A stretch of 64,000 nt of DNA from Acididesulfobacillus acetoxydans (GCF_902729405.1 NZ_LR746496.1:2108001-2172000), one strand, 5' to 3'. Positions 9,645-18,184 are shown, numbered from the stretch's first letter. Notes: generated from the sequence alone by a model not told the origin. Numbers and translations are program-made.

Positions 9645-10227
9645 GGCGGTTCCCCCCCTTTAAACTTGCTAACAATTTATGCGCGGGCAGGGCTGTGTAT
9701 GTCTGCCCGGCTAAATTGCCGGCACTCCTTCTCTTTATCCAATCGTAAGACTCCCACTTCTATAAGTGGGAGTGGGTTCCACGTACCCTTCGGTGGGGGT
9801 AGACTCCCCCACCGAAGACTCGATGGTGCGCCACGCATGACGATTAACTTGACGGTGAAAGTCCGTTATGGGGGTATGTAGCGACCAACCATTAGCTCAA
9901 GGCAAGGGTGTCCATTGCGAGATGGAATCTGAAGGAAGCCGGCGGCAAAGTTCCGCCCCGAGGAACACGAACAATATTAGGCGCGAAATGTGGGGTAAGA
10001 CTGCCATACAAGTTGAAGCCCAAAAGCTACACGGACACGTCAGCGTAAATGTTGCGGGGACATGGAATGAAAGTGAATCGTCTTACCGTGGGAGGCCTCA
10101 CGGACGGGTGGAAACGGAGTAAGAAGCCCGGTTGAAACAAGATTTGTCGTGAGGAGTCAGCAGAAGCCATAGTACAGAGGTGTCCCGGACACCGACGGAA
10201 GGGCGGAACCAAAGGAGGTGTGGGTCA

Positions 10228-11637
10228 ATGAAAGTTACCGAAGGTGGTAATTTAAAACACAGACAACTTTGCTTTAAAGACTATCTGCAAAGGTCATCTG
10301 CGGAACAGAGAGAGTATGCAGAAGTGTGCGTGCCACCCAGGATGACCAAAACCGACAACACCAACACAGACGAGCAGACAGAGAAACTGCTAGAGGAAAT
10401 TCTCAGCGCCGAGAACCTTAATCGAGCCTACTACAGAGTGAAGGGGAACAAAGGCGCGGGTGGAATCGACGGTATGCAGGTGGACGAACTTCTACCCTAC
10501 CTGAAAGGACACAAGGATGAACTTTTGCAAGCCCTCTGGGACGGGAAATACCGTCCGAAACCCGTACGGAGGGTAGAAATACCCAAAGAGAACGGGAAAA
10601 TGAGAAAGCTGGGAATCCCTACCGTCGTGGACAGACTGATCCAACAGGCCATAACCCAGGTCCTTTCGCCAATCTTCGAAAGGCAATTCTCAGACAACAG
10701 CTATGGGTTCCGACCTCAACGAAGCGCTCACGACGCGCTAAGAGCATGTCAAAGGCATATCACAGAAGGCTTTGTCTACGTCGTGGACATGGACTTGGAG
10801 AAATACTTTGACACGGTCAACCAAAGCAAACTCATCCAAATCCTCTCAGACACCATCAAAGATGGACGAGTCATATCCCTAATCCATAAATTCCTCAGAG
10901 CAGGGATTATGGTGGACGGACTATTTGAAGAAAGTCCGGAAGGCGTACCCCAAGGGGGGCCCCTTAGTCCCTTACTTGGAAACGTCATGCTAAACGTTTG
11001 TGACCACGAGCTAGAAAAGCGTGGGCATCGCTTCGTACGCTACGCGGATGACATGATGATTTTCTGCAAAAGCGAGAAAGCGGCCCGGCGAACGCTAGAC
11101 CATATTGTTCCTTATATCGAAGGGAAACTATTCCTCAGAGTCAATAAGGAGAAAACAAGCGTGGCACACGTGAGGAAAGTCAAGTATCTGGGATACGGCT
11201 TCTACATCCACAAAGGAAGAGGACGACTGAGAATCCACCCGAAAAGCATCCTGAAGCTAAAGGACAAGATCCGGAAAGTCACCGGACGGAGCAACGGGAT
11301 GGGAATCGAGGAGAGAAAGGCAAAACTCAATTACATCATCCGAGGATGGACCAATTACTTTAAACTGGCAGACGCCAAAGCGTTACTCGGAAAGATGGAC
11401 GAATGGCTACGAAGTCGAATTCGGATGGTCACATGGAAACGATGGAAGAGAGTACGCACACGATACGCGAACTTGCAGAAGCTTGGCATCAAGAAGGAGC
11501 AAGCATGGATGTGGGCAAACACAAGAAAGGGCTATTGGCGAGTAGCCCATAGCCACATTTTGACAATGTCCTTATCCAACAAACGCATCGAACGCGCAGG
11601 ATACCCCAGTTTTAGTCAATGCTACTCTGCCAAATAA
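10228..11637 (+). CDS. ltrA: Group II intron reverse transcriptase/maturase
   Basis: This intron-encoded protein reverse-transcribes the intron RNA during retrohoming and aids its splicing as a maturase. The 469-aa protein has the RT blocks in order: NKGAGGIDGM, KLGIPTVVDRLIQQA, YGFRPQRSAHDA, VDMDLEKYFDTV, GVPQGGPLSPLL and the catalytic FVRYADDMM. A maturase X domain follows, ending in RKGYWRVAHS. There is no C-terminal HNH endonuclease domain, as in class C and some class D proteins. The ATG at 10228 has an AAAGGAGGTG ribosome site. No frameshift or stop interrupts it. Confidence 0.93.
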   Translation: MKVTEGGNLKHRQLCFKDYLQRSSAEQREYAEVCVPPRMTKTDNTNTDEQTEKLLEEILSAENLNRAYYRVKGNKGAGGIDGMQVDELLPYLKGHKDELLQALWDGKYRPKPVRRVEIPKENGKMRKLGIPTVVDRLIQQAITQVLSPIFERQFSDNSYGFRPQRSAHDALRACQRHITEGFVYVVDMDLEKYFDTVNQSKLIQILSDTIKDGRVISLIHKFLRAGIMVDGLFEESPEGVPQGGPLSPLLGNVMLNVCDHELEKRGHRFVRYADDMMIFCKSEKAARRTLDHIVPYIEGKLFLRVNKEKTSVAHVRKVKYLGYGFYIHKGRGRLRIHPKSILKLKDKIRKVTGRSNGMGIEERKAKLNYIIRGWTNYFKLADAKALLGKMDEWLRSRIRMVTWKRWKRVRTRYANLQKLGIKKEQAWMWANTRKGYWRVAHSHILTMSLSNKRIERAGYPSFSQCYSAK

Positions 11638-11651
11638 CGTGTAAACTTTGG

Positions 11652-11685
11652 AGGCGCCGTATACCGAACGGTACGTACGGTGCTG
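11652..11685 (+). ncRNA. Group II intron domain V
   Basis: GCGCCGTA (11654-11661) pairs with TACGGTGC (11676-11683). An upper TACC/GGTA stem is capped by a GAAC tetraloop, and a two-base CG bulge sits at 11674-11675. This is the catalytic domain V shape. Domain VI follows, up to 11728. Confidence 0.75.
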
Positions 11686-12049
11686 TGGGAGGTCGGCTGG
11701 CCAATTAATGACTAGCCTCCTACCCGATTTCAGCTTAAGCTGAACGAGTTCACTGGCAGAACGTTGTCAGAAGAAGAGAAGCTGCACGGCTTTAGCCATG
11801 GTGGAGGGTCACTTCGGACCGTACCGCAGGAATCCGGCTTTGCGGGGGGGGCACTCTTGGGAGTCAAAGAAGTTGGGGTTTTAGAAAATAATTGTGAAAT
11901 TTCCGCAGGAAAACTATAGCTTTTTCTCGCGCTTTTTATTATAATATAGAAAAACTAACGGGAAAGTTTAAATTCGTACGGTTTTTGCCTGCAATTGCGA
12001 AGTGCGGGAAGGCCTTGGGCCGAAAAATAGGACGGGACGGAGGCTTAAT

Positions 12050-12721
12050 TTGAAGTTGAGGGAAAGAACACAACGCAAGTTTATGGATTTCTTTGAGGAG
12101 AAAGCACAAATGCATCAAGGTGAGCCCTTTGAGCTCGCTTATTCGGAGATCCAGCGTGAAACCGGCGCGGCGAGCGTCACTTTGAAAAGGGCGATACATG
12201 CTTTGGTTGAGGATCAGGTTCTAGAAGTCGAGCCCGGCAGGAATTCGCGCTATGGTAAGTTTCACTATCTCGGTCAGCTGTCTGGGCAAGAACAGCCTGG
12301 GCAAGACGAAGAAGTGAGCCAAGACAAGGCAAAGGAGAGCTCGCCGGCCGCAAGTACTTGGGCAGACGAAAGCCAGGAGGTGCTGGCGGGGACCGGGGAG
12401 CGCGAACTGGGCGGTAACGGCCGTAAAGAGGCGGGCCAAGCCCAAATGAATAAGGGTGCCGGGACGAGCGCTGAGGAGACGACTCAGGTTGAGCAGGGAA
12501 CGGGGGCCGAGGGGCGCGTTGCTTCGTTGTCGGAAGATGGCGCGAAGATTGTGTCTTCTCCCGAGCCTGCTCCCTATGAAGCGGCGGAGTTGCGCAGGGA
12601 CGTCGAAGAATTGTCAGGAGTAACCAGTCATTTATGGAGAAGGGTGCGTCATCAGGAGGCGGCAATCGCCCTTTTGCAGGAACGTTTGGCTGCACTTGAG
12701 GACAAAGTCTATAAGCGATGA
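12050..12721 (+). CDS. Putative winged-helix DNA-binding protein with disordered linker
   Basis: The N-terminal ~75 residues look like a winged helix-turn-helix: EIQRETGAASVTLKRAIHAL would be the recognition region, followed by a short beta wing (LEVEPGRNSRYGKFHYLG). A low-complexity stretch of about 100 residues rich in Glu, Gln, Gly and Ala follows. The last ~40 residues (ELRRDVEELSGV through LEDKVYKR) form a predicted coiled coil, suggesting oligomerisation. TTG at 12050 is preferred as start because GGACGGAGG lies just upstream; a GTG at 12002 is in frame but lacks such a site. I do not recognise a named family. A -10 box TATAAT at 11940-11945 could drive it. Confidence 0.55.
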   Translation: MKLRERTQRKFMDFFEEKAQMHQGEPFELAYSEIQRETGAASVTLKRAIHALVEDQVLEVEPGRNSRYGKFHYLGQLSGQEQPGQDEEVSQDKAKESSPAASTWADESQEVLAGTGERELGGNGRKEAGQAQMNKGAGTSAEETTQVEQGTGAEGRVASLSEDGAKIVSSPEPAPYEAAELRRDVEELSGVTSHLWRRVRHQEAAIALLQERLAALEDKVYKR

Positions 12722-12757
12722 TTTCCAGCCGTTTTCTAAAGAGTTTTTCGGAAAATG

Positions 12758-12766
12758 TGGTATAAT
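12758..12766 (+). promoter_or_regulatory. Extended -10 promoter of the putative 6S RNA
   Basis: TGG immediately followed by TATAAT gives an extended -10 promoter; no good -35 was seen. Predicted transcription begins close to 12773. Confidence 0.5.
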
Positions 12767-12772
12767 AGAGAC

Positions 12773-12945
12773 ACGACCTGCCTTGTACGTGTAGATTTAT
12801 CTTGGTTTTGATCCTATATGTTTTGAGGGAACCGAAATGGTCCGTCGGTACAGGAATCCCCTGAGGGGGAAGCTGGAGGATGGGGCCTAGGTGCCCACCT
12901 GCGAGAGCAGGGTCAGAAACCCGGAGTCTCACGGCAAGGCGGGAC
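12773..12945 (+). ncRNA. ssrS: Probable 6S RNA
   Basis: A non-coding stretch of about 173 bases lies between a promoter and an intrinsic terminator. Its ends, GACCTGCCTTG (12775-12785) and CAAGGCGGGAC (12935-12945), form a closing stem with one mismatch. Inside, the 3' half contains GTGCCCACCTGC, a CAGGGTCAGAAACCC hairpin arm and CCCCTGAG, all resembling the conserved 3' side of 6S RNAs. 6S RNA mimics an open promoter and sequesters vegetative RNA polymerase. The identification comes from recalled consensus features; a leader RNA of the downstream phosphatase gene is the main alternative. Confidence 0.6.
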
Positions 12946-12969
12946 AGGTAGGGAATTTTGTCCCTACCT
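12946..12969 (+). terminator. Intrinsic terminator of the putative 6S RNA
   Basis: AGGTAGGGA pairs with TCCCTACCT around a TTTT-containing loop, followed by TTCTTC. It ends the small RNA 30 bases before the next gene. Confidence 0.6.
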
Positions 12970-12998
12970 TCTTCGTGTTTAAAAGAGTGGGGAGTGTC

Positions 12999-13613
12999 AT
13001 GACCAGAATCATTTTGACCCGCCATGGGGAAACGCTCTGGAACCTGGAGAAAAGGGTGCAGGGAAGCATGGATTCGCCCTTGTCTCCCACCGGGGTGTGG
13101 CAAGCCCGACGTTTGGCTCTTCGCCTCCGCGACGAAGGGATTGGGCATCTCTACGCCAGTGATGCTCCGCGGGCTCGGGCCACCGCCGAAGAAATCCGCC
13201 GGGAACTGGGGCTGTCTGAGATTATCGAGACCCCTTATCTGCGGGAGTTTTCTTTTGGGGAATGGGAAGGGAAGGTTTGGAGCGAACTGCGCTCAGCGCA
13301 GCCGGATGTTTTTGCCGTTTGGGATACGGAACCCCATCGGGTCCGGGTGCCGGGCGGAGAAACGATGCAGGGCGTGTCTGACCGTGCCTGGGGTTTTCTG
13401 GAGAAAGTCATAGAATGGCATCGAGGGGAAACGGTTTGCCTCGTGAGCCACGGCCTGACGGTCAAGCTTTTGATGACGCGGGCTGCGGGATTCGCTGTTC
13501 ACGAGTGGAGCAAGACGCCCTGGCAATTTAATACCGCAGTGAACATCCTCGAGCTAAGAGAGGGAATCCTTTGTCCGGTTGTCGTGGCGGATGGGAGCCA
13601 CCTGAATCCCTGA
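12999..13613 (+). CDS. Histidine phosphatase family protein (CobC/GpmB-like)
   Basis: This 204-aa protein belongs to the branch 1 histidine phosphatase superfamily. The phospho-accepting His is in TRHGETLWN at the N-terminus; the partner segments SDAPRARATAE, EFSFGEWEGK and SHGLTVKLL carry the other catalytic Arg, Glu and His. Members include alpha-ribazole phosphatase (CobC, B12 synthesis), phosphoglycerate mutase-like enzymes and broad-specificity phosphatases, and sequence alone does not separate them. With no cob genes next to it, I leave the substrate open. The ATG at 12999 is chosen over an upstream in-frame start that would lie within the 6S-like RNA. Confidence 0.85.
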   Translation: MTRIILTRHGETLWNLEKRVQGSMDSPLSPTGVWQARRLALRLRDEGIGHLYASDAPRARATAEEIRRELGLSEIIETPYLREFSFGEWEGKVWSELRSAQPDVFAVWDTEPHRVRVPGGETMQGVSDRAWGFLEKVIEWHRGETVCLVSHGLTVKLLMTRAAGFAVHEWSKTPWQFNTAVNILELREGILCPVVVADGSHLNP

Positions 13614-13625
13614 AACCCGGATGTC

Positions 13626-13912
13626 TCTATCCAAATGTAAGACTCCTGCTTCCACAAGTGGGAGTGGGGCACGATCGGCACAAAAGCATAATTTCACGCT
13701 CTCTGCCTACGGCGATAGTCATCCTCAGCCGTCGGGTCATCCTGTGACAGCGTCGGCTTCGGCGATAGTGTCCGCAGGAGACTATCGTCACCGGAGACTA
13801 TCGTTACCGAAGTCATCCTCACCGCACAGGTATTGTTTGAAAGCTTGCGGTTCGGCGATAGTATCCACAGGACACTATCGTGATGTTCAGCGTAAGCTGG
13901 ACGAGTTCACTG
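13626..13912 (+). mobile_element. Palindromic IS200/IS605-like mini-element, copy B
   Basis: Same orientation as copy A. It begins with TCTATCCAAATGTAAGACTC and the GTGGGAG hairpin, and ends with TGTTCAGCGTAAGCTGGACG then AGTTCACTG. The middle is longer than in the other copies and is built of repeated inverted CGATAGT...ACTATCG motifs, including a section shared with copy C (CCGCAAGCTTTCAAA in the other strand). The right end overlaps the stop codon of the adjacent minus-strand gene. No transposase is present. Confidence 0.6.
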
Positions 13913-14932
13913 CGCCTGGGCCCAGTCATGGTCAAACACGGCGTCGAGTTTGGCGGTGGCTGCCGCGGAGGGTACGGTTATGGAGAACTCGTGATTGATC
14001 ACAAAAGTATAATAGGTCCAATCCGAACTGGTGAAGATAAAAGTTTTTTGATCAAAGATCCCGACGTTGAGATGAAAGGCGGGGACGGCGGAGTCCTTGA
14101 CAAAACGGACTTTGACTCCTCCGCTCCTGAGCTTCGCGAGTGCATCCGGGGCCGTTTTCTTCTCCCGCGGATCCAGAATAAGCCGTACATCACGCCCTTT
14201 GGCGGCTGCGTTAACCAAAGACTGAACCGTGCTCGGATCGCTAACCTCGGGGGATTCAATCCAAATGGAATGATTGGCCTGCAGGATCTGCTCGGAGATT
14301 TGCTGTTGGAGATTGGCGTTGGTGGCTAAGGTGATGTTATCGTTGGGAAAAGATGTCTTTTGAGGAACGCCGAGCGAGAGAGTAGTCGTAAAATTCCAGT
14401 CGCGGGCAAAGACAAGCGCTGTCCACCAAGCGGAATACCCGCTTAATTCGACGGCCAGGTCATGCGTATTTTGCCAAACGGACGGTGTCCAGGCGGGCCC
14501 ATAAATGAGGGCCTTTTTTTGATCGACCACCAAGAGTTTGACGTCATCGTATTGCCCTTTCAGTGCCGGATAGAATTGAATGGACACGTTTTGACTCTTC
14601 AAAGCCGCCAAGGTCGCTTGGTTAGCAGGCTGCCAGCGGTCAAGAAGGATTTTGACCGTGAGTCCCTCCCGTTGTTTGGCTAAAACAAGATTCATTAGGG
14701 CCGGATCGTCAAATAAGTTCTGTTCTATGTAAATGGATTTCTGAGCTGACTCCAGGAGATGAACCGTTTCCTGCCGGATGGCCGCACCGTCGAGGAATAG
14801 TGCTGAGGCAGGGAGATTGGAAGTCTGAGGATTCTTCCTGAAAAGATGGGTGAGCTTGTTTGTGGAGCAGCCGGTGCTCACCAGAAGAGTCAGGATAATG
14901 ACCAAAGGCAAAAACCATTTTCGCATCCGCAT
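13907..14932 (-). CDS. PLD-like lipoprotein with degenerate HKD motifs
   Basis: The N-terminus is a lipoprotein signal (basic MRMRKW, hydrophobic core, LVSTGC lipobox near residue 22), so the protein should be anchored outside the membrane. The rest (341 aa) shows the two-fold phospholipase D layout: residues 50-210 and 220-341 each resemble one half. The catalytic HxKxxxxD motif is damaged in both: the first half has DVKLLVVD (His replaced by Asp) and the second HLNVGIFD (Lys replaced by Asn). It is probably not an active phosphodiesterase and may bind lipid, nucleic acid or protein. Its stop codon lies in the terminus of the palindromic element. Confidence 0.75.
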   Translation of the reverse strand: MRMRKWFLPLVIILTLLVSTGCSTNKLTHLFRKNPQTSNLPASALFLDGAAIRQETVHLLESAQKSIYIEQNLFDDPALMNLVLAKQREGLTVKILLDRWQPANQATLAALKSQNVSIQFYPALKGQYDDVKLLVVDQKKALIYGPAWTPSVWQNTHDLAVELSGYSAWWTALVFARDWNFTTTLSLGVPQKTSFPNDNITLATNANLQQQISEQILQANHSIWIESPEVSDPSTVQSLVNAAAKGRDVRLILDPREKKTAPDALAKLRSGGVKVRFVKDSAVPAFHLNVGIFDQKTFIFTSSDWTYYTFVINHEFSITVPSAAATAKLDAVFDHDWAQAQ

Positions 14933-15160
14933 CTTAGTATCCCTCTTACAGTAGTCTTAGCAGTTTTAGCGGCATTTAGCAGTATTTAGCAGTATTGGTA
15001 GCATCTAGTGGTACCAGCGGTATTCACAGTATCATCTGTTACGCTGTTCCCTTGTCATTATAGCACGGATATCCGGCGGAAAAGAAACTTCCAGGCATAG
15101 AAAACCCGTTCAAGTCATAAAAATTGGCAGAATGAGTTGGCGTGAGGAAGGTTGGTCGCC

Positions 15161-17476
15161 ATGCGACGAAGTCTGGAACAGTTGCACGGCCTGCGGCGGG
15201 CCGTCATTCTTCTTCTTGCCCTGTCGCTTACGTTTTGTTCTGCGTCTCTTCTCTTCCGACCGGTTCCGGCTCGGGCCGATCAGGCCCCTGCTTTTTCGGC
15301 GGAGCGGGCCGCAGATTACATGAAGTATCTCGTGCAGAAAATTGGGCCGCGGCCGGCGGGCAGCAAGGCGGAAGTGAAAGCCGCTCAATATATCTACTAT
15401 AATCTGGAACAGAATGGCTGGAAGGTGCACGACGAGCCGTTCAGTAAAGTCGTGGTGCGCGATTCCCCTCTGCCAACGGGCCAAACGAAGGTCGAGCTGG
15501 TTAACAGCCAAAACATTATTGCCGAATTGCCGGGCGCGAAGGCAGATACAGTGGTGCTGGGGGCGCATTACGACTCGGCGGATGTCAATGCCCCCGGGGC
15601 CTTGGACAACGCGTCCGGGGTGGGAGTCTTATTGGAATTAGCCCGGGTTCTGGCCAAAGCGCCCCATGAAGAAACCTATGAACTAATCTTTTTCGGTGCG
15701 GAGGAAGCGGGCCTGGTAGGTTCGTCCTACTATGCTTCCCGGGCTGATCTTTCCGCCGTTAATTGGATGCTGAATTTAGACATGGTTGGGACACCGTTGG
15801 AAATTGACGTCGCAGGGAAAAAGTCGGCCCCGCCGGAACTCGTGGCGAAAATCACGGAGTTGGCCCGCAAAAGCGGAATTCCCTTTCATCTCAGCCGGGA
15901 TGCGCTGATCATGAATCGGGATGCGCCTCAGGGGGGAAACAGCGACTTCAGTTCTTTTTTGGAACACGGAATTCCGGCACTGGGGATAGGAATGGCCGGA
16001 CGTCCTCCCGGTTTTTACCATAGACCGGAGGACCGTGTAGAACGGGTTCCGCTGACCGAACTGCAAAAGGTGGGCGATTTCGTGGCGACGCTGGCCCAGT
16101 CGGTGCGCTTGAAGCATACGGGTCCCAGGACTTGGGACGAACTCTACCTGACTTTCCAGCTGGGGCCGTATGTCTTCATTTTGCCCAGTCTGGGGTTGCG
16201 CTTGTTTTCCCTCTTGGTCTTCCTCTTGGCCGGTTTGTGGTTTGCCCGCTGCCTGAAAAAGGGCTTGCCGGGAAGATGGATACATTACCTGGTTTTGCTG
16301 GGGGCCGTTAGCCTGACCAGTCTGGTCCTCGTAGCGGCGAGCGGTGCCGGCGAACTCCTGTGGCAGGTGCTCAAGAGGAAGGAGTTGGTGTGGTACGCTT
16401 ATCCGGGTTGGTTTCTGCTGGCCCGTTTGGGGATAGCGGCCGGGCTTTTCTTGTTTCTGACGGGGTTGTTTACGCGCGTGCCCTTACCGCGCGAGCCGGA
16501 CGTGTATTGGCTGACCTCGGCGGGTGCCGTAGGTATTGCCGGACTGCTGGCGGCCTTTATCCGGATTGATCTTGCTTTTCCTTTCGTCTTCTGGCTTTTA
16601 TGTCTCTGTATCCAGAAGGTGTGGCCGAACCTCATCCTCGCTTTCCTCGGACCGTATTTTTTCTACCGTTCTCATTGGGAGTTGTTTCATTCGAATCAGT
16701 GGGAGGGGTACTATTCTACTTTCCATAGCTATGCTCTCTTATTTATTGTTCTCTATTCCCTCCTAATCATTCCCCTGGTTTTGGCCCTGCTCCATGTCGC
16801 TTCCTTCAAACCCAAGGTGTGGCGGCGCCGCTTGATGGGTTTAAAGCGCCCGGCCCTTCTGTTCAGTGCGCTAACCGTCCTTCTGTTGGGATTGGTGCCC
16901 AGCTACACGGCTGAGTTTCCACAGAAGCTGACTGTGCGCGAGGAGTGGCGGGGTGACCAACCGGGGCAGTTGGTGCTCCTCTCCCCGGACAATTTGCCCG
17001 CTGATTTAGCCAGGGAACTGCGCGTGGCACAGAAAAAACGCGTAGTATTGCCCGGTCTGCGGCAGGAGGCCCCTATGGCGGTGACGGCCGAGGTTTTGAA
17101 TAAACCGGGTTCCGGGGAAAGAACTGTGGATTTAGCCTTAGGATTTAAGTATGCGCGTGACCCGTATCTGGTCAAAATAAAATTGGAGAGCAGCCGCCCG
17201 TTCAAAGTTACGGCCATGGACGAATTTCTGCCCCTGTCCAAATTGCCGCGTAAAGTTCAGCTCGTCGGGAAGCGCAGCCCTCAAGGAGACTACGCTCTCC
17301 TTTTGGAACGAACTCCGCCTCAGCGCAACCTGGTAAAAATGTCCCTGCAAGCGGAGAGTACGTTAAAATGCACGGTGGAGGCGACTTTTCCCGACCCTGA
17401 GCAGAGTTTCCGCATTGCGGCCAAGAATTTGTCAGTCGATTATCAGGCGGTTTACTTGAGGACTCTGGAGTTCTAG
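15161..17476 (+). CDS. M28-family metallopeptidase with C-terminal membrane domain
   Basis: A signal or anchor segment (residues about 15-38) leads into a zinc aminopeptidase domain of the M28 family. Metal ligands and catalytic residues are visible as GAHYDS, GALDNASGV, FGAEEAG, NLDMVG and GFYHRPEDRV. After about residue 325 come seven or so hydrophobic segments to residue ~575, then a soluble C-terminal domain of about 190 residues rich in beta-type sequence. The peptidase domain would face outside. ATG at 15161 is preferred because GAGGAAGG lies upstream. Substrate is unknown. The stop codon begins a tandem duplication. Confidence 0.85.
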   Translation: MRRSLEQLHGLRRAVILLLALSLTFCSASLLFRPVPARADQAPAFSAERAADYMKYLVQKIGPRPAGSKAEVKAAQYIYYNLEQNGWKVHDEPFSKVVVRDSPLPTGQTKVELVNSQNIIAELPGAKADTVVLGAHYDSADVNAPGALDNASGVGVLLELARVLAKAPHEETYELIFFGAEEAGLVGSSYYASRADLSAVNWMLNLDMVGTPLEIDVAGKKSAPPELVAKITELARKSGIPFHLSRDALIMNRDAPQGGNSDFSSFLEHGIPALGIGMAGRPPGFYHRPEDRVERVPLTELQKVGDFVATLAQSVRLKHTGPRTWDELYLTFQLGPYVFILPSLGLRLFSLLVFLLAGLWFARCLKKGLPGRWIHYLVLLGAVSLTSLVLVAASGAGELLWQVLKRKELVWYAYPGWFLLARLGIAAGLFLFLTGLFTRVPLPREPDVYWLTSAGAVGIAGLLAAFIRIDLAFPFVFWLLCLCIQKVWPNLILAFLGPYFFYRSHWELFHSNQWEGYYSTFHSYALLFIVLYSLLIIPLVLALLHVASFKPKVWRRRLMGLKRPALLFSALTVLLLGLVPSYTAEFPQKLTVREEWRGDQPGQLVLLSPDNLPADLARELRVAQKKRVVLPGLRQEAPMAVTAEVLNKPGSGERTVDLALGFKYARDPYLVKIKLESSRPFKVTAMDEFLPLSKLPRKVQLVGKRSPQGDYALLLERTPPQRNLVKMSLQAESTLKCTVEATFPDPEQSFRIAAKNLSVDYQAVYLRTLEF

Positions 17477-17573
17477 CTAGGCAAGGAGTTCTAGCTAGGC
17501 AAGACTCTGGAGTTCTAGCTAGGCAAGACGCCGGAGTTTTAGCTAGGCAAGACGCTGGGGTTTTAGGCAGGCA
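17461..17573 (+). repeat. 24-bp tandem repeat derived from the peptidase gene end
   Basis: The last codons and stop of the M28 gene (GACTCTGGAGTTCTAG plus CTAGGCAA) are repeated: units at 17461-17484, 17485-17502 (shortened to 18 bp), 17503-17526, 17527-17550 and 17551-17573, with growing divergence. The array is a tandem amplification of the 3' gene terminus. Confidence 0.9.
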
Positions 17574-17610
17574 CTCTTTTCTCAAGCGGCCGGCCGCCTG
17601 TTCATGCATT

Positions 17611-17650
17611 CGTAAAGAAGAGAACAAAGACGTAAAGAAGAGAACAAAGA
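17611..17650 (+). repeat. Exact 20-bp tandem duplication
   Basis: CGTAAAGAAGAGAACAAAGA occurs twice in direct succession (17611-17630 and 17631-17650) in the gap before the UPF0180 gene. Confidence 0.95.
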
Positions 17651-17773
17651 ATAATTGCTTTTGCGGAAATCAGCTTGAGGTGGCAAAACTCTCTAGCATA
17701 CGGAAGGTAAGAAACGCAGAAGATATTTCTGGAGATACGTTTGTCGCAGATGGTTCGGAGGAGGTAACGGAAC

Positions 17774-18019
17774 ATGTATAAAAAAATAGCGGTGGAAGAA
17801 GGGTTAACCAACATTAGCGAAGCCCTTCAGGCCGCGGGCTTTCAAACTTCGTCCCTTGACGGGCAGACCCTTGAGAATGTGCGGGCCGTGGTGGTGAAAG
17901 GAGACGGGGCCGGTGTTTTAGGTCAAGATGCCAACAACTTTAAAGTTCCTGTCATTAACGCGGCCGGACGAAGCGCCGAGGAAGTCGTGGACGTTTTGCG
18001 AGACCGTTTAGGGGAATGA
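17774..18019 (+). CDS. UPF0180 family protein (YkuS-like)
   Basis: A short acidic protein of 81 aa matching the UPF0180/YkuS family of spore-forming Firmicutes, whose function is unknown. Family features are the N-terminal KKIAVEEGLTNISEALQ, a central VVVKGDG and the C-terminal PVINAAGRSAEEVVD. The start at 17774 follows GGAGGTAACGGAAC with good spacing. It stands alone between repeat-rich intergenic stretches. Confidence 0.8.
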   Translation: MYKKIAVEEGLTNISEALQAAGFQTSSLDGQTLENVRAVVVKGDGAGVLGQDANNFKVPVINAAGRSAEEVVDVLRDRLGE

Positions 18020-18030
18020 GGTAAGGGCGC

Positions 18031-18146
18031 GGCACGGAGCCGCGCCGGGTCTTGCGGGTTGGCTGAGTGGCACGGAGCTGCGCCGAGTCTTGAGGGGTTG
18101 GCTGAGTGGCAGAGGGCTGCGGCGAGTCTCACGGGGTCACATGAGC
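18031..18146 (+). repeat. 38-39-bp tandem repeat behind the UPF0180 gene
   Basis: Three units start with GGCACGGAGC, GGCACGGAGC and GGCAGAGGGC at about 18031, 18069 and 18108. The third is diverged. The array begins 11 bases after the stop codon. Confidence 0.85.
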
Positions 18147-18184
18147 TGTGTCGAACTGCACCCGGCCAAGGTGAAGCCCCTGAT

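Larger units (their letters stand above)
9826..11728 (+). mobile_element. Group II intron (bacterial class C-like), 1903 bp
   Basis: The 5' end is GTGCG at 9826, the canonical group II start. The 3' end is CTACCCGAT ending at 11728. Boundaries are fixed by comparison with the empty element at 40838-40961: removal of 9826-11728 restores the sequence CGATG|TTCAG seen there. The intron sits just after a strong stem-loop, the target preference of class C introns, which insert behind terminator-like hairpins. A maturase gene lies inside, and a domain V hairpin precedes the 3' end. All parts appear intact, so it may be active. Confidence 0.85.
9733..11755 (+). mobile_element. Palindromic IS200/IS605-like mini-element, copy A, split by intron
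   Basis: The left part (9733-9825) starts with a TTTATCCA-type end and a GACTCCCACTT hairpin, followed by a perfect 12-bp stem hairpin (CTTCGGTGGGGG and its complement, 9788-9817). The right part (11729-11755) is TTCAGCTTAAGCTGAACGAG followed by TTCACTG. Joining the two parts reproduces the uninterrupted copy at 40838-40961 in reverse orientation. The palindromic, coding-free architecture resembles non-autonomous derivatives of IS200/IS605 elements. That assignment is inferred, since no TnpA or TnpB gene is present. A GGCTTTAGCC motif at about 11792, seen again near 25053, may belong to a related right end. Confidence 0.6.

Noticed and set aside
12177-13148. 323-residue minus-strand frame
   Set aside because: It crosses the winged-helix gene, the 6S-like RNA and the phosphatase gene antisense and has Pro/Arg-rich shadow composition.
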